Below are positions 17,504 through 28,772 of a stretch of DNA of 64,000 nucleotides, in pieces; position 1 is the stretch's first letter, and every line of letters starts with the position of its first letter. The notes beneath the pieces are model-generated. The model made no database searches, was not told where the DNA came from, and saw only the letters and a program-made list of their open reading frames with translations. A program made the translations under genes and the position numbers. The DNA is taken from positions 248,001 through 312,000 of the forward strand of contig JAIXWK010000003.1 in NCBI GenBank assembly GCA_027491295.1, in the 5' to 3' direction. Source of the stretch: Microbacteriaceae bacterium (GTDB lineage Bacteria; Actinomycetota; Actinomycetes; Actinomycetales; Microbacteriaceae).

Positions 17504-18880
17504 CTAACCGTTGATTCTCTCGAAGATGTAATTGCGGACCTGAGAAAGCGCTACACGCTCTTGAGCCATGGAGTCGCGCTCACGAATGGTAACTGCCTGA
17601 TCGTTTGGAGTGTCAAAGTCAACAGTGATACAGAAAGGGGTTCCGATCTCATCTTGACGACGGTAGCGACGACCAATTGCTCCAGAATCATCAAACTCAA
17701 CATTCCAAACTGCTCGAAGCTCTGAAGCGAGGTCCTTGGCAATTGGGTTGAGTTCTTCGTTTCGGCTAAGCGGCAAAATTGCAGCCTTCACTGGAGCTAG
17801 TCGGTAGTCAAGGCGCAGCACGGTTCGAACATCAACGCCACCCTTGGTGTTAGGAGCTTCGTCTTCGGTGTAAGCGTCGACCAGGAATGCCATTAGTGAT
17901 CTGGTGAGACCGGCTGCCGGCTCGATAACATAAGGCGTCCAGCGACGCTCTTCGGTTGGGTCGAAGTAGCTAAGGTCAACGCCGGAGTGCTCAGAGTGAG
18001 TCTTTAGGTCAAAGTCGGTTCGGTTAGCAACGCCCTCGAGTTCACCAAATTCACTGCCCTGGAAACCGAAGCGGTATTCGATGTCCACGGTGCGCTTTGA
18101 GTAGTGCGAAAGTTTTTCCTTCGGGTGGTCAAAGAGCCTTAGGTTGTCTGGGTTGATGCCCAGGTCGATGTACCAGTTATAGCGCTCATTGATCCAGTAG
18201 TCGTGCCACTGCTCGTCCTCACCGGGTTTGACGAAGAATTCCATCTCCATCTGCTCAAACTCACGGGTTCGGAAGATGAAGTTTCCTGGAGTGATCTCGT
18301 TGCGGAAGCTCTTGCCCATCTGACCAATGCCAAATGGCGGCTTCATTCGCGCAGCGTTGAGAACGTTGTTGAAGTTCACGAAGATACCCTGAGCGGTTTC
18401 CGGTCTTAGGTAGTGCATGCCGGATTCGTCGTCGACCGGACCGAGGCTAGTTTTCAATAGACCATTGAAGCTCTTCGGCTCAGTCCAGATGTCCTTGTTG
18501 CCGCAGTTTGGGCAGGCAATCTCAGACATCGAGGAAGGCGCACGGCCCTTCTTTTCCTCAAAAGCCTCTTCTAGGTGATCCTGGCGGAATCGCTTGTTGC
18601 AGCTGGTGCACTCGATTAGCGGGTCAACAAATGCCTCAACGTGGCCGGAAGCTTCCCAGACCTTTTTCGGAAGGATGATTGAGGAGTCAAGTCCAACCAC
18701 ATCTTCACGACCCGAAACCATCGAGCGCCACCACTGACGCTTGATGTTTTCCTTTAGCTCGACACCCAAAGGGCCATAGTCCCAAGCCGAGCGTGAACCA
18801 CCGTAAATCTCTCCAGCCTGAAAGACAAAACCACGTCTCTTAGCTAACGAGATGACTTGATCTAGTTTCTGGGTTGCCAT
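17504..18880 (-). CDS. glyS: Glycyl-tRNA synthetase (single-chain, class II dimer type)
   Basis: A 458-residue enzyme that charges tRNA-Gly, of the homodimeric type found in actinobacteria and eukaryotes rather than the alpha2beta2 form. Visible features: [26 protein letters not shown], the [21 protein letters not shown] zinc-like insert, motif 2 [21 protein letters not shown] and motif 3 [14 protein letters not shown], then an anticodon-binding domain. A GGAG ribosome site precedes the ATG. It lies 36 bases after uppS. Confidence 0.96.
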   Translation of the reverse strand: MATQKLDQVISLAKRRGFVFQAGEIYGGSRSAWDYGPLGVELKENIKRQWWRSMVSGREDVVGLDSSIILPKKVWEASGHVEAFVDPLIECTSCNKRFRQDHLEEAFEEKKGRAPSSMSEIACPNCGNKDIWTEPKSFNGLLKTSLGPVDDESGMHYLRPETAQGIFVNFNNVLNAARMKPPFGIGQMGKSFRNEITPGNFIFRTREFEQMEMEFFVKPGEDEQWHDYWINERYNWYIDLGINPDNLRLFDHPKEKLSHYSKRTVDIEYRFGFQGSEFGELEGVANRTDFDLKTHSEHSGVDLSYFDPTEERRWTPYVIEPAAGLTRSLMAFLVDAYTEDEAPNTKGGVDVRTVLRLDYRLAPVKAAILPLSRNEELNPIAKDLASELRAVWNVEFDDSGAIGRRYRRQDEIGTPFCITVDFDTPNDQAVTIRERDSMAQERVALSQVRNYIFERING

Positions 18881-18916
18881 GGTTCTCCAATAAATCTTTG
18901 CCTTAGGCGTAAGCCC

Positions 18917-19672
18917 CTAGTTTAGCGGGAGGTCTGAAGCAGCGCCGAAGCGTCGATCACGATTCTGATAGGCCATGATCGCTTCCCAGAGCGTTTCCCT
19001 AGTGAAGTCTGGCCACAATTGCGGCATAAACATCATCTCGGCGTAGCTTGATTGCCAAAGCAAGAAGTTCGAGGTCCTCAGTTCTCCACTGGATCGAACA
19101 AATAAGTCCACATCTGGTAGTTCTGGAACGTAAAGTCTTGAAGCAATTGTTTTCTCGGTAATGGCCCCTGGCTTTAGTTTCCCACTTTGAACCTGCAGTG
19201 CAATTTGGTTCACGACATCGACTATTTCCTGGCGACCTCCGTAGTTCACCGCCATGGTCAAGGTGAGGCCAGTGTTCTTTGCCGTTAGCTCCTCAGCACT
19301 TTTGAGTTCTGAGATGACACTTGGCCAAAGCTTTGGTGTCCTTCCTGCCCAGCGGATTTTCACGTTCCAGCTATTGAGCAGATCCCTGCGACGCCTGAGA
19401 ACTTCTTTGTTGTAGCCCATTAGAAAGCGAACCTCCTCCGGGGATCGCTTCCAGTTCTCCGTGCTAAACGCGTAGGCCGTGACGTGCGTGACACCAGCCT
19501 CTATTGCACCTGCCAAAACATCTAGCAGCGCTTGCTCTCCGGCCTTGTGGCCTTCGGTTCGGGTAAGACCTCTACTGTTGGCCCATCTTCCGTTGCCATC
19601 CATCACAATCGCAATGTGGCCGGGGACTTTGGAAAATGCAGGAGCTTTGCGCGCAGGGTCAAATAGTTCCAC
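18917..19672 (-). CDS. uppS: Isoprenyl (undecaprenyl-type) diphosphate synthase
   Basis: A cis-prenyltransferase of about 251 residues making the polyprenyl diphosphate carrier for cell wall assembly. The signature [19 protein letters not shown] lies near the N-terminus, with [10 protein letters not shown] and [19 protein letters not shown] further on. The track ORF begins at 19867, far inside recO. I choose the GTG at 19672: it overlaps the recO stop as TAGTG, has GGAG eight bases upstream, and gives the usual family length. Chain length of the product cannot be read off. Confidence 0.92.
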   Translation of the reverse strand: MELFDPARKAPAFSKVPGHIAIVMDGNGRWANSRGLTRTEGHKAGEQALLDVLAGAIEAGVTHVTAYAFSTENWKRSPEEVRFLMGYNKEVLRRRRDLLNSWNVKIRWAGRTPKLWPSVISELKSAEELTAKNTGLTLTMAVNYGGRQEIVDVVNQIALQVQSGKLKPGAITEKTIASRLYVPELPDVDLFVRSSGELRTSNFLLWQSSYAEMMFMPQLWPDFTRETLWEAIMAYQNRDRRFGAASDLPLN

Positions 19673-20394
19673 TAGGCCCGCTCCACCATGCTCATCGAAC
19701 GCAACCCGCGCTCGAGTTGCCATTGCAAGTATGCCGAAATTACCGAACTCACGTTTGACTTCGCTCCGGGTTCGACAGTTGCCACCTCCGGCCAGTTTCC
19801 AGCCAAGAGGTTGCGCATGTGCATTAGCCCAGCGGAACCGAGTTTCACCGCTCCGGGAAGTGAGCATTCTCCGCAGCTGACGTGACCGGTGTGGACAGAA
19901 AATGCCACCGGGTTCTCACTTTGACAACTTTGGCAGCTGCCAAGTTCCGGCACCCAGCCCGAGAGCGATAGCGCTCTCAAAAGATATGAGTCCAAAACCT
20001 GGGAGCCCTCGTGTTCGGAACCCGAAAGTGCTCTGAGTCCTCCTAGCAAAAGTAAGTACTGCTGAGAGTTGGAGGATTCTCTCGTCAGTCTTTCAGCGGC
20101 CTCAACCATGGCATTTGCCGCGGTGTATTTGGGGTAATCCGCAACTATCTGAGCCCCGTAGCTGGCAAGTTGCTCAACCTGTGAAACCGTGTCCAGGTTC
20201 TTACCTTCAAAAAGCTGCAGATCCGCGACCATAAAGGGTTCAAGTCTTGCGCCGAAGCGGCTGGAGGTTTTTCTCACGCCCTTCGCAACCGCTCTAATCT
20301 GACCGTGTTCTTTGGTCAGGATTGTCAGGATGCGATCAACCTCACCCAGCTTGTGGGTGCGGAGAATGATTCCCTCATCGCGGTAGTGCGGCAT
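19672..20394 (-). CDS. recO: DNA repair protein RecO
   Basis: A 240-residue recombination mediator that works with RecR/RecF to load RecA on SSB-coated DNA. It starts with an OB-fold ([20 protein letters not shown]) and carries a four-cysteine zinc site (CQSC ... CGEC) in the C-terminal half. It overlaps uppS by one base. No Shine-Dalgarno sequence is visible; GATACT ends seven bases before the ATG, consistent with a leaderless transcript. Confidence 0.94.
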   Translation of the reverse strand: MPHYRDEGIILRTHKLGEVDRILTILTKEHGQIRAVAKGVRKTSSRFGARLEPFMVADLQLFEGKNLDTVSQVEQLASYGAQIVADYPKYTAANAMVEAAERLTRESSNSQQYLLLLGGLRALSGSEHEGSQVLDSYLLRALSLSGWVPELGSCQSCQSENPVAFSVHTGHVSCGECSLPGAVKLGSAGLMHMRNLLAGNWPEVATVEPGAKSNVSSVISAYLQWQLERGLRSMSMVERA

Positions 20395-20401
20395 GCAAGA
20401 A

Positions 20402-20407
20402 AGTATC
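20402..20407 (-). promoter_or_regulatory. Candidate -10 for leaderless recO mRNA
   Basis: GATACT on the minus strand ends seven bases before the recO ATG, with no ribosome-binding sequence in between. The -35 region is poor. Listed as one of several start-proximal -10 candidates in this window. Confidence 0.35.
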
Positions 20408-20417
20408 GCTGAAGCTT

Positions 20418-20435
20418 GCCTGAAACCTGTTCAGG

Positions 20436-20436
<1 letters not shown>
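20418..20436 (-). terminator. Hairpin after leuA
   Basis: A perfect 7-bp stem GCCTGAA/TTCAGGC with a five-base loop starts at the leuA stop codon. The following bases (AAGCTTCAGC) are not U-rich, so this may be an RNA-stabilising or Rho-assisted end rather than a classic intrinsic terminator. Confidence 0.4.
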
Positions 20437-22229
<1,793 letters not shown>

Positions 22230-22249
<20 letters not shown>

Positions 22250-22271
22250 TAAGCAACAGAGCGGAACGCAT
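22230..22271 (-). CDS. leuL: leuA leader peptide
   Basis: A 13-codon ORF, MRSALLLSGRDEA, between era and leuA, missed by the ORF track because of size. It has three consecutive leucine codons (CTG TTG CTT) directly before the first strand of the downstream stem-loops. Leu-rich leader peptides before leuA are known in actinobacteria and act as leucine sensors by ribosome stalling. A promoter-like TAGGCA-N17-TAGATT ends six bases before its ATG, so the mRNA may begin at the start codon. Confidence 0.78.
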
Positions 22272-22277
22272 ACCCAA

Positions 22278-22306
22278 AATCTAGCACTAGAAGCCGAGTT
22301 TGCCTA
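22278..22306 (-). promoter_or_regulatory. Promoter of the leuL-leuA transcript
   Basis: -35 TAGGCA (22306-22301), 17-base spacer, -10 TAGATT (22283-22278), lying over the last codons of era. The -10 ends six bases before the leuL ATG, predicting a leaderless leader peptide. Match by eye to the sigma-70/SigA consensus; not confirmed. Confidence 0.5.
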
Positions 22307-23171
22307 GCTGCTTAGGGTTACGCTGCCAATCCGGAGCAACTCGGACCTGAATTGAGAGGTGCACCGGGTAACCGAGCAGGGTTTGAATTTGGGTTCTTGC
22401 CTCAGAGCCGATCTTCTTGAGCATCGAGCCTGCTTTGCCAATCACGATTCCCTTTTGGCTATCGCGCTCAACCCAGAGGCTGACGTGAATATTTGGCTTG
22501 TCGTCGCCTAGAACTATCTCATCCAGGGTAACCGCAAGCGAGTGTGGCAACTCGTCGTCAACTAATTCAAGCGCTGCTTCGCGAACTAGTTCGCAGATCA
22601 GGTCGTCGTCACTCTCACCGGTCTCAACATCGTCTGGGTAGAGCTTTGGGCTTACTGGAAGTTGCTTGAACAAAAGTTCTGACAGCAACTCCACCTGAAT
22701 GCCTTTTAGGCCAGAGACCGGAACAATCTCAGCCCAATCACCCAGAGCCTGCACGTCCATTAGGTGCTCGGCCAAGCGCTCTTTGGAAACCGTGTCCACC
22801 TTGGTGACAATCGCAATTTTCCTGGATTTAGGAAAACGCTCGAGGTCTGCGACGATGTGCTTATCCCCCGGGCCCACTTTCTCGTTAGCGGGTGAGCAAA
22901 ACGCAATTACATCAACATCGGTCAAGGTTGATGTGACCAAATCATTTAGGCGCTGGCCCAAAAGGGTTCTTGGTCGGTGCACACCGGGCAGGTCGACAAT
23001 GATCAGCTGGGAATCTTCTCGATTCAAGATCGCCCTGATTGCCTTGCGGGTGGTTTGCGGTTTAGAACTTGTGATGGCGAATTTTTGACCGACAATCGCG
23101 TTCATGAGAGTGGATTTACCAACGTTTGGTCTTCCAACGAAGGACACAAACCCTGCTCTAAATTCAGTCAT
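22287..23171 (-). CDS. era: GTPase Era
   Basis: A 294-residue GTPase that binds 16S rRNA and helps 30S subunit assembly. G1 is GRPNVGKS (13-20), the switch/G3 region contains DLPGVHRP, G4 is TKVD, and the C-terminal KH domain shows the GIVIGKAGSMLKKIG loop. It overlaps corC by eight bases and is the last gene of the lepA-to-era run. The leuA promoter lies in its 3' end. Confidence 0.97.
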   Translation of the reverse strand: MTEFRAGFVSFVGRPNVGKSTLMNAIVGQKFAITSSKPQTTRKAIRAILNREDSQLIIVDLPGVHRPRTLLGQRLNDLVTSTLTDVDVIAFCSPANEKVGPGDKHIVADLERFPKSRKIAIVTKVDTVSKERLAEHLMDVQALGDWAEIVPVSGLKGIQVELLSELLFKQLPVSPKLYPDDVETGESDDDLICELVREAALELVDDELPHSLAVTLDEIVLGDDKPNIHVSLWVERDSQKGIVIGKAGSMLKKIGSEARTQIQTLLGYPVHLSIQVRVAPDWQRNPKQLGKLGF

Positions 23172-24240
23172 CGGTTTGCTCCAGCTTTCTAACTAACACA
23201 CTAAGAATTCTTCCGCGCTTTGCATCAACGCGTTCTGCGGTTAGTTCGATGCCGGCAATCGCCACCACTTCACCACCCTTTGGCAGTTCGCCCAGTCCCT
23301 TGATCAGTAGACCTCCGACAGTGTCAACATCTTCGTCTTCAATCTCAACCTCGCACTGCTCGGACATCTCATCCAGAGTGACTCTTGGGTTCACCCGGTA
23401 AAGGTTTAGTCCAACCAAAACGATGTCTTCGGTTTCCCGGTCGTGCTCGTCACTAATCTCGCCAACAATCTCTTCGAGTAGGTCTTCAATTGTCGCGACA
23501 CCCGCGACACCGCCGTATTCATCCGAGACGATTGCGATTTGAGTTCCTGATTTCTGCATTTGACGCAATAGCTGAGCAACCGAAATCGTCTCAGGAGTAA
23601 ACAGAGCTGGGCGAGCTGCTTCCTTAGAGGAAGTGGTAGCTAAGAGCCCAGGGTCTTGGTGCGTGTACCTGGCAAGGTCTTTGAGATAAAGCACACCGAC
23701 CACGTCATCAACGTCATCACCAATCACCGGAAGCCTTGAGTAACCGGTTGAAATGAATACCGCTAAAGCTTTCTCCAAAGAATCATCGGAGCTAACGATC
23801 TCCATATCGACTCGAGGAACCATTACCTCGCGAACCACAGTCTCGGAAAAATCTTCCACCGATTCGATTAGTTCCTGCTCGTATTCTTCGATTACCTCTG
23901 GGGTTGTGAGTCGAAGTGGAACGGCGTACTTTGACCAAAACTTTACGAAAGGCTCAAACTTCTCAGCCAATGACTCCGCGAAAGCTCTTTGTCCGAGGGT
24001 TCGACCTATCAACTGCTGCAGTAACCAAAGTGCCACCAAGGCAATTGCAAGAACCAGTGCAAAAGGTGCTTGGCTGGAAGAAAACGCCAGCCAGCTGGCT
24101 GCCAAAAGCACCAACAGCAACGTTCTAGCTATCGAGATCGCGCTGGAACGCGGGTCTTCGATGGCCTGCAGGTGAGCCTGAACAATGGATAGCAGCGAAA
24201 TCAAAACCAGAGCTGTCAGGCCGAGCAGAATTTCAAGCAT
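23164..24240 (-). CDS. Hemolysin/CorC-type membrane protein with CBS domains
   Basis: A 358-residue protein with an N-terminal hydrophobic part of about three segments (a short DUF21/CNNM-like region), two CBS domains (starting VREVMVPRVDMEIV and the ISVAQLLRQMQKSG region) and a C-terminal CorC/HlyC transporter-associated domain. The family is linked to magnesium or cobalt homeostasis; the substrate is not shown. The ybeY-corC-era order is widely conserved in actinobacteria. Confidence 0.88.
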   Translation of the reverse strand: MLEILLGLTALVLISLLSIVQAHLQAIEDPRSSAISIARTLLLVLLAASWLAFSSSQAPFALVLAIALVALWLLQQLIGRTLGQRAFAESLAEKFEPFVKFWSKYAVPLRLTTPEVIEEYEQELIESVEDFSETVVREVMVPRVDMEIVSSDDSLEKALAVFISTGYSRLPVIGDDVDDVVGVLYLKDLARYTHQDPGLLATTSSKEAARPALFTPETISVAQLLRQMQKSGTQIAIVSDEYGGVAGVATIEDLLEEIVGEISDEHDRETEDIVLVGLNLYRVNPRVTLDEMSEQCEVEIEDEDVDTVGGLLIKGLGELPKGGEVVAIAGIELTAERVDAKRGRILSVLVRKLEQTDD

Positions 24241-24697
24241 CGCTGGATTCGCTCTCGTAGAACTTCTCTAAGAGTTCTTTTTGAAGACCGAACATCTCTT
24301 TCTCTTCCTCAGGCTCGGCGTGGTCAAAACCAACCAGGTGCAACATGCCGTGAGTAACAAGTAAAAGAATCTCGTTGATAACCGGGTGGCCTGCGGTTTC
24401 GGCCTGCCTGGTAGCAACCTGAGGGCAAACCACGATATCTCCCAAAACACCCTCGGGTGATGGGACTAAGTCAGATCCTGGACGAAGTTCATCCATTGGG
24501 AAACTGAGTACGTCGGTCGATCCTGGCTCATCCATCCATTTGAGATGAAGATCGGTCATTGGGCCTTCGTCGACAAATATGACCCCGACATCAACCATTG
24601 GGTGCAGTTTCAAAGCATCGCGAACGCTTACCGCTAGTAACTGAACTCGCTCAACATCAACAACGATTTCCGACTCGTTGGAAATCTCAATGCTCAA
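24233..24697 (-). CDS. ybeY: Endoribonuclease YbeY
   Basis: A metal-dependent RNase of about 154 residues acting in 16S rRNA 3' end maturation and ribosome quality control. The zinc motif HGMLHLVGFDH is intact. The track start at 24724 lies within phoH; the TTG at 24697 (MSIEISNESEIVVDV) has AGGAG five bases upstream and is the better start, leaving an 11-base overlap with phoH. It overlaps corC by eight bases. Confidence 0.93.
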   Translation of the reverse strand: MSIEISNESEIVVDVERVQLLAVSVRDALKLHPMVDVGVIFVDEGPMTDLHLKWMDEPGSTDVLSFPMDELRPGSDLVPSPEGVLGDIVVCPQVATRQAETAGHPVINEILLLVTHGMLHLVGFDHAEPEEEKEMFGLQKELLEKFYESESSDA

Positions 24698-25637
24698 TGT
24701 CGCTCCTGTCGTAGGCCTCAACAATGCGGGTAACTAATTCGTGTCGAACCACATCTTTACTGCTCAGGGTAGCAATGTGTAGACCCTCGACCCCCGAAAG
24801 GATGTCGGTTGCGACCTTCAGTCCCGACTTTCCAAAAGGCAGGTCAACCTGGGTTGTGTCGCCGGTGATCACCATTTTGGAGTTGAAGCCGAGGCGGGTA
24901 AGGAACATCTTCATCTGCTCCGCGGTGGTGTTTTGCGCCTCATCCAAAATGATGAATGAGTCATTTAGCGTTCTTCCGCGCATGTAGGCAAGCGGTGCAA
25001 CCTCAATAACACCGGCTTCAATCAAGCGATGTGTTGCCTCAGGTTCAAGCATTTCCTGAAGCGCATCGAACAGCGGCCGAAGATAAGGGTCGATCTTGTC
25101 GCTTAGTGTTCCAGGCAGGAATCCAAGACGCTCGCCAGCCTCGACAGCTGGCCTGGTCAAGATGATTCTGCTTACCTGTCGGCCGTAAAGAGCTGCCACG
25201 GCCTTTGCAACTGCCAAATAGGTCTTGCCGGTTCCCGCAGGTCCAATTCCAAAAGTGATGGTGTTTTGATCAATTGCCTCGAGATACTGCTTTTGACCAA
25301 GGGTCTTTGCTCGAACAGTTTTCCCCGGGGTGGTGATACCGCCAGCGCCAAGCACCTTGGATGGGGTCTCCTCGGGATTCTGCTCGATGATCCTCGCACT
25401 TTCAACAACTGATCTCTCATCCGGAGCAACGCCCTGCGCAACCAGATCGGCAAGTTCTAAAAGAGTGCGCTCAGCAGAAATCAGCTGCTCGTCCGAGCCC
25501 TCAAGCATGTATGAGGTGCCGCGGTTTTGAATCCTGAGTCCCGGGAACTCCTGCTCTAGCTTTTTCGCAATTTTGTCTTCAGGACCAAGAAGGTCAATGG
25601 CCGAAACCTTGGTTATCTCCAGTGTTTTCTGTGGCAC
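24687..25637 (-). CDS. phoH: PhoH-like ATPase
   Basis: A 316-residue cytosolic P-loop ATPase. Walker A is GPAGTGKT (132-139) and Walker B lies in FIILDEAQNTT. The N-terminal region resembles the small RNA-binding-like domain of PhoH proteins. The family is placed with YbeY and Era and is thought to act in RNA metabolism. The GTG start overlaps the HIT gene's stop (TAGTG). Confidence 0.94.
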   Translation of the reverse strand: MPQKTLEITKVSAIDLLGPEDKIAKKLEQEFPGLRIQNRGTSYMLEGSDEQLISAERTLLELADLVAQGVAPDERSVVESARIIEQNPEETPSKVLGAGGITTPGKTVRAKTLGQKQYLEAIDQNTITFGIGPAGTGKTYLAVAKAVAALYGRQVSRIILTRPAVEAGERLGFLPGTLSDKIDPYLRPLFDALQEMLEPEATHRLIEAGVIEVAPLAYMRGRTLNDSFIILDEAQNTTAEQMKMFLTRLGFNSKMVITGDTTQVDLPFGKSGLKVATDILSGVEGLHIATLSSKDVVRHELVTRIVEAYDRSDIEH

Positions 25638-25969
25638 TAGTTGGCCTGATTACTTAGCACGTGGGCGTGGGTGTGGAAAACCGATTGGCCCTCGCGGCTG
25701 CCGGTGTTGAACTGCAAGCGGAATTGACCATCGGTCTTGGTTTTAGCGACCTCGCGAATAAGTTCAAATAGCCCAAGCAGCTCTTGCGGATCTTCGAGCT
25801 CAGAAACATTTGAAGTGTGCGTTCTGGGCACAACAAGTATGTGGACCTTGGCCTGCGGGTTGATATCTAAAAATGCGACGGCGTGATCATTCTGAGCTAC
25901 GAATTCCGTGCCAAATTCCCCACCAACAATCTTGCAAAAAATACAGTCCAACGAATCCTCCAGATTCAA
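25637..25969 (-). CDS. HIT family (histidine triad) nucleotide-binding protein
   Basis: A 110-residue HinT-like hydrolase of purine nucleoside phosphoramidates. It has the N-terminal CIFCKIVGGE element (Cys pair of the usual zinc-type start) and the triad FHTHAHVL. It sits between rsmE (9-base gap) and phoH (1-base overlap) in a tight operon. Confidence 0.93.
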   Translation of the reverse strand: MNLEDSLDCIFCKIVGGEFGTEFVAQNDHAVAFLDINPQAKVHILVVPRTHTSNVSELEDPQELLGLFELIREVAKTKTDGQFRLQFNTGSREGQSVFHTHAHVLSNQAN

Positions 25970-25978
25970 TACTAAGTC

Positions 25979-26668
25979 TCAGGCCCAGAGCCCTGAAGCG
26001 AATTGCAAAGCCGCCATTGCGGCAGGTCCGGCACTCGAGGTTCTAAGCACGCTTTGGCCTAGTCGCACTCGCTGAAAACCTTGTTCTTCAAGAAGTTGAA
26101 ATTCGCTATCTGAAATGCCGCCCTCGGGTCCAACTACCAAGGTCACATCGTCCGTGAGCGGCATAAAGTCGTTGAGTGATTTGGTGGCCTTGGGATCCAA
26201 AACCAATGCGGTTTCGAAAGCACTGAGTTGCTTGGTGGTTGCAATTGGTTTCACCTCGCAGAGGAATGCCTGCTGGGACTGCTTCATCGCCTCGATGGCA
26301 ATCTGCTGCCACCTCGTTTGATTCTTTGTCTCTTTGCCATCCCAGCGAACTATTGAACGATCTGAACTCCAAGGCGTGACACTACTTAGTCCCAGTTCAA
26401 CGCAAGCTTGCATGGCTAGCTCATCACGATCAGCCTTGGCTAGAGCTTGCACTAGGTGAAAACGTGGGGTGCGCTGGCTGGTTTGCTGTAGCTCTGAAAT
26501 CTCGTAGCCATCATCTGATGAAATCACGGCACTAGCGATCAAGCCCTTGCCATTGGTAATCGCAACCTGCTCCCCCACCCGAAGACGAAGCGACTTCGCG
26601 TGACTGGCTTCGCTCGCAGGCAAAGAAGTTGTTTGAGGAGAGAGTTGAGGGTCGTAAAGCCAGTGCAC
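25979..26668 (-). CDS. rsmE: 16S rRNA (uracil-1498-N3) methyltransferase
   Basis: A 229-residue SPOUT-class methyltransferase of the RsmE family. The SAM-binding knot is seen as LVVGPEGGISDSEF and VRLGQSVLRTSSAGPAA. The N-terminal PUA-like part carries SHAKSLRLRVGEQV. It overlaps dnaJ by one base; dnaJ-rsmE-hit is a conserved actinobacterial order. Confidence 0.95.
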   Translation of the reverse strand: MHWLYDPQLSPQTTSLPASEASHAKSLRLRVGEQVAITNGKGLIASAVISSDDGYEISELQQTSQRTPRFHLVQALAKADRDELAMQACVELGLSSVTPWSSDRSIVRWDGKETKNQTRWQQIAIEAMKQSQQAFLCEVKPIATTKQLSAFETALVLDPKATKSLNDFMPLTDDVTLVVGPEGGISDSEFQLLEEQGFQRVRLGQSVLRTSSAGPAAMAALQFASGLWA

Positions 26669-27720
26669 TAGAAGCGACCCTTGGCTCTTCTGGAACCTAG
26701 TCTCGGGACATCTTCGCGGTGAAGGTCGCGAAGCATTTTGAAGATGTCTTTACCCTTGCCATCAAGACGTGTTGGGGTCAGCACCTTCAGCTCAAGACGA
26801 AGGTCGCCCCTTCCCTTGCCGCGAATGCGAGAAGCTCCTAGCCCCTTGAGGGTAATCACATCACCGTGCTGAGCACCGGGCTTTGATTCAACTTTGACGT
26901 CGCCATCAAGTGACTCGATCTCAACCTCAAAACCTAAAGCGGCATCAGCCACCGGGACTTCCAACTGAGCAACTAGATCGTCACCATCGCGGCCGAAGAT
27001 TGCGTGCGGTCGGACCGAAACCTCCAGGTAGATATCTCCCGCTGGACCTCCGGCGAATCCAACTTCGCCCTGGCCAGAAAGGTGAAGACGCATGCCATCG
27101 GCAACACCGGCTGGGATGTCCATGGTCAAATCGCGCTTTGAGCGCACTCTGCCCTGACCTCGGCAGGTTATGCATGGGTCAGGAATCACTTCACCGGTTC
27201 CTCGGCAAGATCCGCAGGGCGATGTGGTCACCATTACGCCCATGAAGGACTGAACCTGGCGCTGAATCTGACCTGAACCACGGCAAATATCACAGACGCG
27301 AACGCTGGTTCCGGGCTTGCAGCAGCTGCCCTGACAGGTATCGCAAAGGATTGCGGTATCGATGGTTAGGGTCTTCTCTGCGCCGAAAACTGCTTCCGCT
27401 AGATCTAAATCAACTCTTAGCAGTGCATCTTGCCCGCGCTGAGATCGGGACTGCGGACCACGGGATGTTCCGCCACCAAAGAATGACTCGAAAATATCTC
27501 CGAGCCCAAAGCCGCCATCGCCGCCTCTGTCATAACCAGCGCGCTGCTGAGGGTCAATAAGTACCTCATAGGCATGAGTAACCAACTTGAATCTCTCAGC
27601 AGCCTTAGGATCTGGGTTGATATCCGGGTGTAGTTCGCGGGCTAATTTGCGGTAAGCCTTTTTTATCTCGTCCTCACCTGCAGTCCGAGAGACGCCTAAC
27701 ACCTCATAGTGGTCGCTCAA
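26668..27720 (-). CDS. dnaJ: Chaperone DnaJ (DnaJ2 type)
   Basis: A 350-residue co-chaperone that stimulates the ATPase of DnaK. The J-domain carries HPD (ELHPDINPD), followed by a Gly/Phe-rich linker, four CxxC zinc motifs and the C-terminal substrate domains. The first zinc repeat reads [12 protein letters not shown], where the usual CxxCxGxG has Cys in place of Gly, a small departure. It follows hrcA with a 4-base overlap, the typical actinobacterial second dnaJ under HrcA control. Confidence 0.96.
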   Translation of the reverse strand: MSDHYEVLGVSRTAGEDEIKKAYRKLARELHPDINPDPKAAERFKLVTHAYEVLIDPQQRAGYDRGGDGGFGLGDIFESFFGGGTSRGPQSRSQRGQDALLRVDLDLAEAVFGAEKTLTIDTAILCDTCQGSCCKPGTSVRVCDICRGSGQIQRQVQSFMGVMVTTSPCGSCRGTGEVIPDPCITCRGQGRVRSKRDLTMDIPAGVADGMRLHLSGQGEVGFAGGPAGDIYLEVSVRPHAIFGRDGDDLVAQLEVPVADAALGFEVEIESLDGDVKVESKPGAQHGDVITLKGLGASRIRGKGRGDLRLELKVLTPTRLDGKGKDIFKMLRDLHREDVPRLGSRRAKGRF

Positions 27721-28739
27721 GCGTTAGCCTCCAAAATCTTTGACAGATACCTTGCAACAGCGCGGACCGAAGCAATGTTTCCGGAATAGTCCATTCGGGT
27801 AGGTCCGAGTACTCCAAGTTTTGCCACCTCGGTACCGCGGTTCTCGTAACCGGTGACCATGATTGAAGCGCTCTTTAAACCCTCAACGCCAATTTCCGAG
27901 CCGATTCTGAGCCCGACACCGTGCTGATCGCTGTGTAATTCATCCAAGATCTTTAGCAGAACCACCTGCTCCTCGATTGCTTCTAGTACCGAGGAAAGAT
28001 CACCGGAGAAATCCTGCTCTTGCTTTGCAAGATTGGCAGCCCCGGAGATGGTGAGTTTTTCCTGGCGGTTGGCATCGACCAGAGACTGCAGTGACTGGAT
28101 AACCTGAAGCACAATCGGTCTGCGGTCAGGTGCAAATTCCGATTCCAGCGAAGTCAACTTACCTTTGACATCCGCCAGTGCAGAACCAGAGAGCATGCCA
28201 TTTAGGCGACCGCGCAGTTCCTGAATCAGATCCTCCTGCATTGAGTTGGACTCAATCTGTAGCTGCTGGACTCGACCGGAGTCGGTGATCAACATCAACA
28301 ACAGCCTGCTTGAGCCGATTGGTATTAGCTCAATGTGTCGCACGGTTGACTTACCGAGCGATGGGTACTGGACCATCGCAAGTGAGTTAGTGAGAAGTGC
28401 AAGCTGCCTAGCGCTTCGCTCGACGATTTCATCTAGGTCGTGTGCGCCGCCTAGAAAGCCCTCGATTGCTGCTTTTTCGCCAGTTGAAAGCGGTTTGAGA
28501 TCAGCAAGTTTGTCTACAAAAAGCCGATAGCCCTTTTCGGTTGGGATTCTTCCAGCGCTGGTGTGAGGAGCAACAATTAGCTCCTCCTCCTCCAAAAGCG
28601 CCATGTCGTTTCTAATAGTCGCCGCTGAGACGCCTAACGGGTGTCTATCAAGCAGTGACTTTGAGCCAACCGGCTGCGAAGAAAAGATGAAGTCCTGCAC
28701 GATCGCGCGCAGCACCTCTAAAGAGCGTTCTGGAATCAT
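27717..28739 (-). CDS. hrcA: Heat-inducible transcription repressor HrcA
   Basis: A repressor of about 340 residues that binds CIRCE operators and is controlled by GroEL. It starts with a winged helix ([15 protein letters not shown] ... [16 protein letters not shown]) and continues with the HrcA dimer core. The track start (GTG at 28745) lies inside the CIRCE repeat; the ATG at 28739 gives [10 protein letters not shown], the usual beginning, with AAGGTGAG upstream in the CIRCE spacer acting as ribosome site. It should repress its own operon with dnaJ. Confidence 0.95.
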   Translation of the reverse strand: MIPERSLEVLRAIVQDFIFSSQPVGSKSLLDRHPLGVSAATIRNDMALLEEEELIVAPHTSAGRIPTEKGYRLFVDKLADLKPLSTGEKAAIEGFLGGAHDLDEIVERSARQLALLTNSLAMVQYPSLGKSTVRHIELIPIGSSRLLLMLITDSGRVQQLQIESNSMQEDLIQELRGRLNGMLSGSALADVKGKLTSLESEFAPDRRPIVLQVIQSLQSLVDANRQEKLTISGAANLAKQEQDFSGDLSSVLEAIEEQVVLLKILDELHSDQHGVGLRIGSEIGVEGLKSASIMVTGYENRGTEVAKLGVLGPTRMDYSGNIASVRAVARYLSKILEANA

Positions 28740-28765
28740 TGGCACTCACCTTCTTCGAGTGCCAA
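28739..28765 (-). promoter_or_regulatory. CIRCE operator at the hrcA start
   Basis: Perfect inverted repeat TTGGCACTC-N9-GAGTGCCAA. It differs from the classic TTAGCACTC-N9-GAGTGCTAA by one symmetric base per arm. The repeat touches the first base of the hrcA ATG, and the spacer holds the ribosome site (GAAGAAGGT). TAGAAT just upstream (28766-28771) is a plausible -10, so HrcA would cover the transcription start. Confidence 0.92.
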
Positions 28766-28772
28766 TTCTAGG

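Noticed and set aside
24724-24987. Plus-strand ORF opposite phoH (one of many similar antisense lines)
   Set aside because: Low-complexity shadow ORF of a well-supported gene; the pattern repeats opposite most minus-strand genes.
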